This document shows, piece by piece, positions 6,437-7,559 of a DNA stretch of 7,559 nucleotides (within the stretch, counting starts at the first letter, position 1; each line of letters opens with the position of its first letter). The DNA is from an uncultured Bacteroidota bacterium (GTDB taxonomy: Bacteria; Bacteroidota; Bacteroidia; UKL13-3). A program made the position numbers and the translations under genes. The stretch lies in NCBI GenBank assembly GCA_903898215.1, contig CAIUEQ010000314.1, forward strand, positions 1 to 7,559, read 5' to 3'. The notes under the pieces are model-generated. The model made no database searches, was not told the DNA's origin, and saw only the letters and a program-made list of their open reading frames with translations.

Positions 6437-7559
6437 CTTATATGAAAAAAAACGAAAAAATAGCAGCGAAATTTTTGCTTTTATACTTGATTGCGATGTC
6501 TTCGGGGTTTTGCTATTCTCAAAATGTATTAACTTATTTTCCAGAAACAAATGGAAAGGTTTATGCAGTTGCTATAAAGGGCGATACCGCATACATTGGA
6601 GGCTATTTCACAATTGTTGGAGGATTGAACAGAAATTATCTTGCTGCTATTAATATTAGAACTGGTGCGGTTTTAAATTGGAATCCTGGATGGATGGATG
6701 GTTTTGTAAACACAATTACAGTTAGTAAAACAGCTATATATGTAGGAGGACAATTTTCAATAATTGGCACTCAACACCGTTCATCAATTGCTGCTTTTGA
6801 TGCCACAACTGGCAACCTTACAAATTGGAATCCTACTTTGGTGATTAAGCAGAGTGGCTTACCAACAGTAAATCATCTTTTATTATCAGATAACAAATTA
6901 TTTGTTACCGGATATTTTGATTCAATAAATGGACAAGCTATTTTAAAAAACAGTTTTCAACAATTTGCTGTTCTCGATACAGTAACAGGACAAATTTTAA
7001 ATTGGTTTACACCAAATGGGAATATTTATACTGCAATAACAACTAACAATACCTTTTATGTTGGAGGAGATTTCAATACTATCGGAGGACAAAGCAGAAC
7101 TGCTCTTGCGGCAGTATATTTATCAAATAATACAATCTCTAACTGGAATCCAAATCCTAATGGTAGGATTTCAAAAATAATAATGAAGAATGGAAAAATT
7201 TATGTAGGAGGTACATTTTCAACAATGGGATCAAGTTTTAAAAATGGACTCTGTTATATAGATACTGCTACTGGTTTATCTGGAAACTGGAATCCACTTA
7301 CTACTGGAAGTCAGATAAACGATATGGCAATAACAAGTGATGCAATATTTTTAATAGGCACAGGTGCAGCAAGTGGTTTGTTCAGTTATGATTTATTGAG
7401 TGGTAACAAAATTGATTTTTGGTCAGTAGGTGGAGCAAATCTTACGTCAATTGCATCATATGGTGATACAGTAATTATAGGAGGGAGTTTTTCTAAAGTT
7501 GGTTGGGTAAGTCGCAATAATTTATGCGCAGTAACAAGAGGCTTAAGTTTGGGTGTAAA
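6433..7559 (+). CDS. Secreted YVGG-repeat beta-propeller protein, 3' end outside the window
   Basis: The frame is open from the ATG at 6433 to the right edge (375 complete codons, no stop). Residues 4-29 form a signal peptide: KKNEK, then the hydrophobic run FLLLYLIAM at 14-22, with likely cleavage before Gln30 (CYS|Q). The preceding SGFC does not fit a lipobox well. The mature part is a repeat protein with a period of about 42-54 residues. Each unit has a (Y/F)(V/I)GG-x-F strand, then IGG-x-x-R-x-x-(L/I)AA, then a TG...NWNP turn. The strand motifs start near residues 54, 103, 157 (VTG), 209, 257, 306 (degenerate LIG) and 348, suggesting about seven blades. This resembles delta-60/DUF5122-type propellers found in bacterial exoproteins. 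A T9SS sorting domain may lie beyond the window, but that cannot be seen. An alternative start is the ATG at 6442. It is likely in an operon with the beta-helix gene, 25 bases upstream. Confidence 0.85.
   Translation, partial: MTYMKKNEKIAAKFLLLYLIAMSSGFCYSQNVLTYFPETNGKVYAVAIKGDTAYIGGYFTIVGGLNRNYLAAINIRTGAVLNWNPGWMDGFVNTITVSKTAIYVGGQFSIIGTQHRSSIAAFDATTGNLTNWNPTLVIKQSGLPTVNHLLLSDNKLFVTGYFDSINGQAILKNSFQQFAVLDTVTGQILNWFTPNGNIYTAITTNNTFYVGGDFNTIGGQSRTALAAVYLSNNTISNWNPNPNGRISKIIMKNGKIYVGGTFSTMGSSFKNGLCYIDTATGLSGNWNPLTTGSQINDMAITSDAIFLIGTGAASGLFSYDLLSGNKIDFWSVGGANLTSIASYGDTVIIGGSFSKVGWVSRNNLCAVTRGLSLGV

Noticed and set aside
6505..6516. Lipoprotein signal at SSGFC in the right-hand propeller protein
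   Set aside because: Phe at the position before Cys and the lack of a Leu/Val three residues before it do not fit a lipobox; standard cleavage before Gln30 is more likely.

Overview
The window is AT-rich, compact and almost fully coding on the + strand. It points to a member of the Bacteroidota. The clearest evidence is the long secreted protein at 188-4747, which ends in a type IX secretion system (T9SS) type A sorting domain with the LYPNP motif; this secretion system is restricted to that phylum's wider group. Start codons lack recognisable Shine-Dalgarno sequences, and a TAnnTTTG-type -7 promoter element is present, both usual for Bacteroidota. The sequence does not support a genus.

Layout: (1) 2-178, the last 58 codons of an unrecognised gene entering from the left. 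(2) 188-4747, nine bases later, a 1519-residue modular exoprotein: signal peptide, Asp-box (BNR/VPS10-like) beta-propeller, PKD, MAM/jelly-roll-like domain, second PKD, two tandem 90-residue Ig-like repeats, a degenerate third one, and the T9SS sorting domain. (3) 4748-4931, a 184-base gap holding a candidate promoter and a possible 39-codon minus-strand gene. (4) 4932-6407, a 491-residue right-handed beta-helix protein of the pectate lyase/tailspike superfamily that has no signal peptide, and an in-frame stop rules out a longer N-terminus. (5) 6433 to beyond the right edge, a signal-peptide-bearing protein with about seven YVGG...WNP propeller blades, cut off by the window.

The genes at 4932 and 6433 are 25 bases apart and their start codons sit in nearly identical 16-17 base contexts, so they are probably co-transcribed and translated in a similar way. 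Two of the three main products are clearly exported; the middle one does not look exported by any standard N- or C-terminal signal. I see no RNA genes, CRISPR arrays, insertion sequences or defence genes. The window reads as a cell-surface/exoprotein region. The least ordinary items are the signal-less beta-helix with its Cys/His cluster and the small minus-strand ORF.
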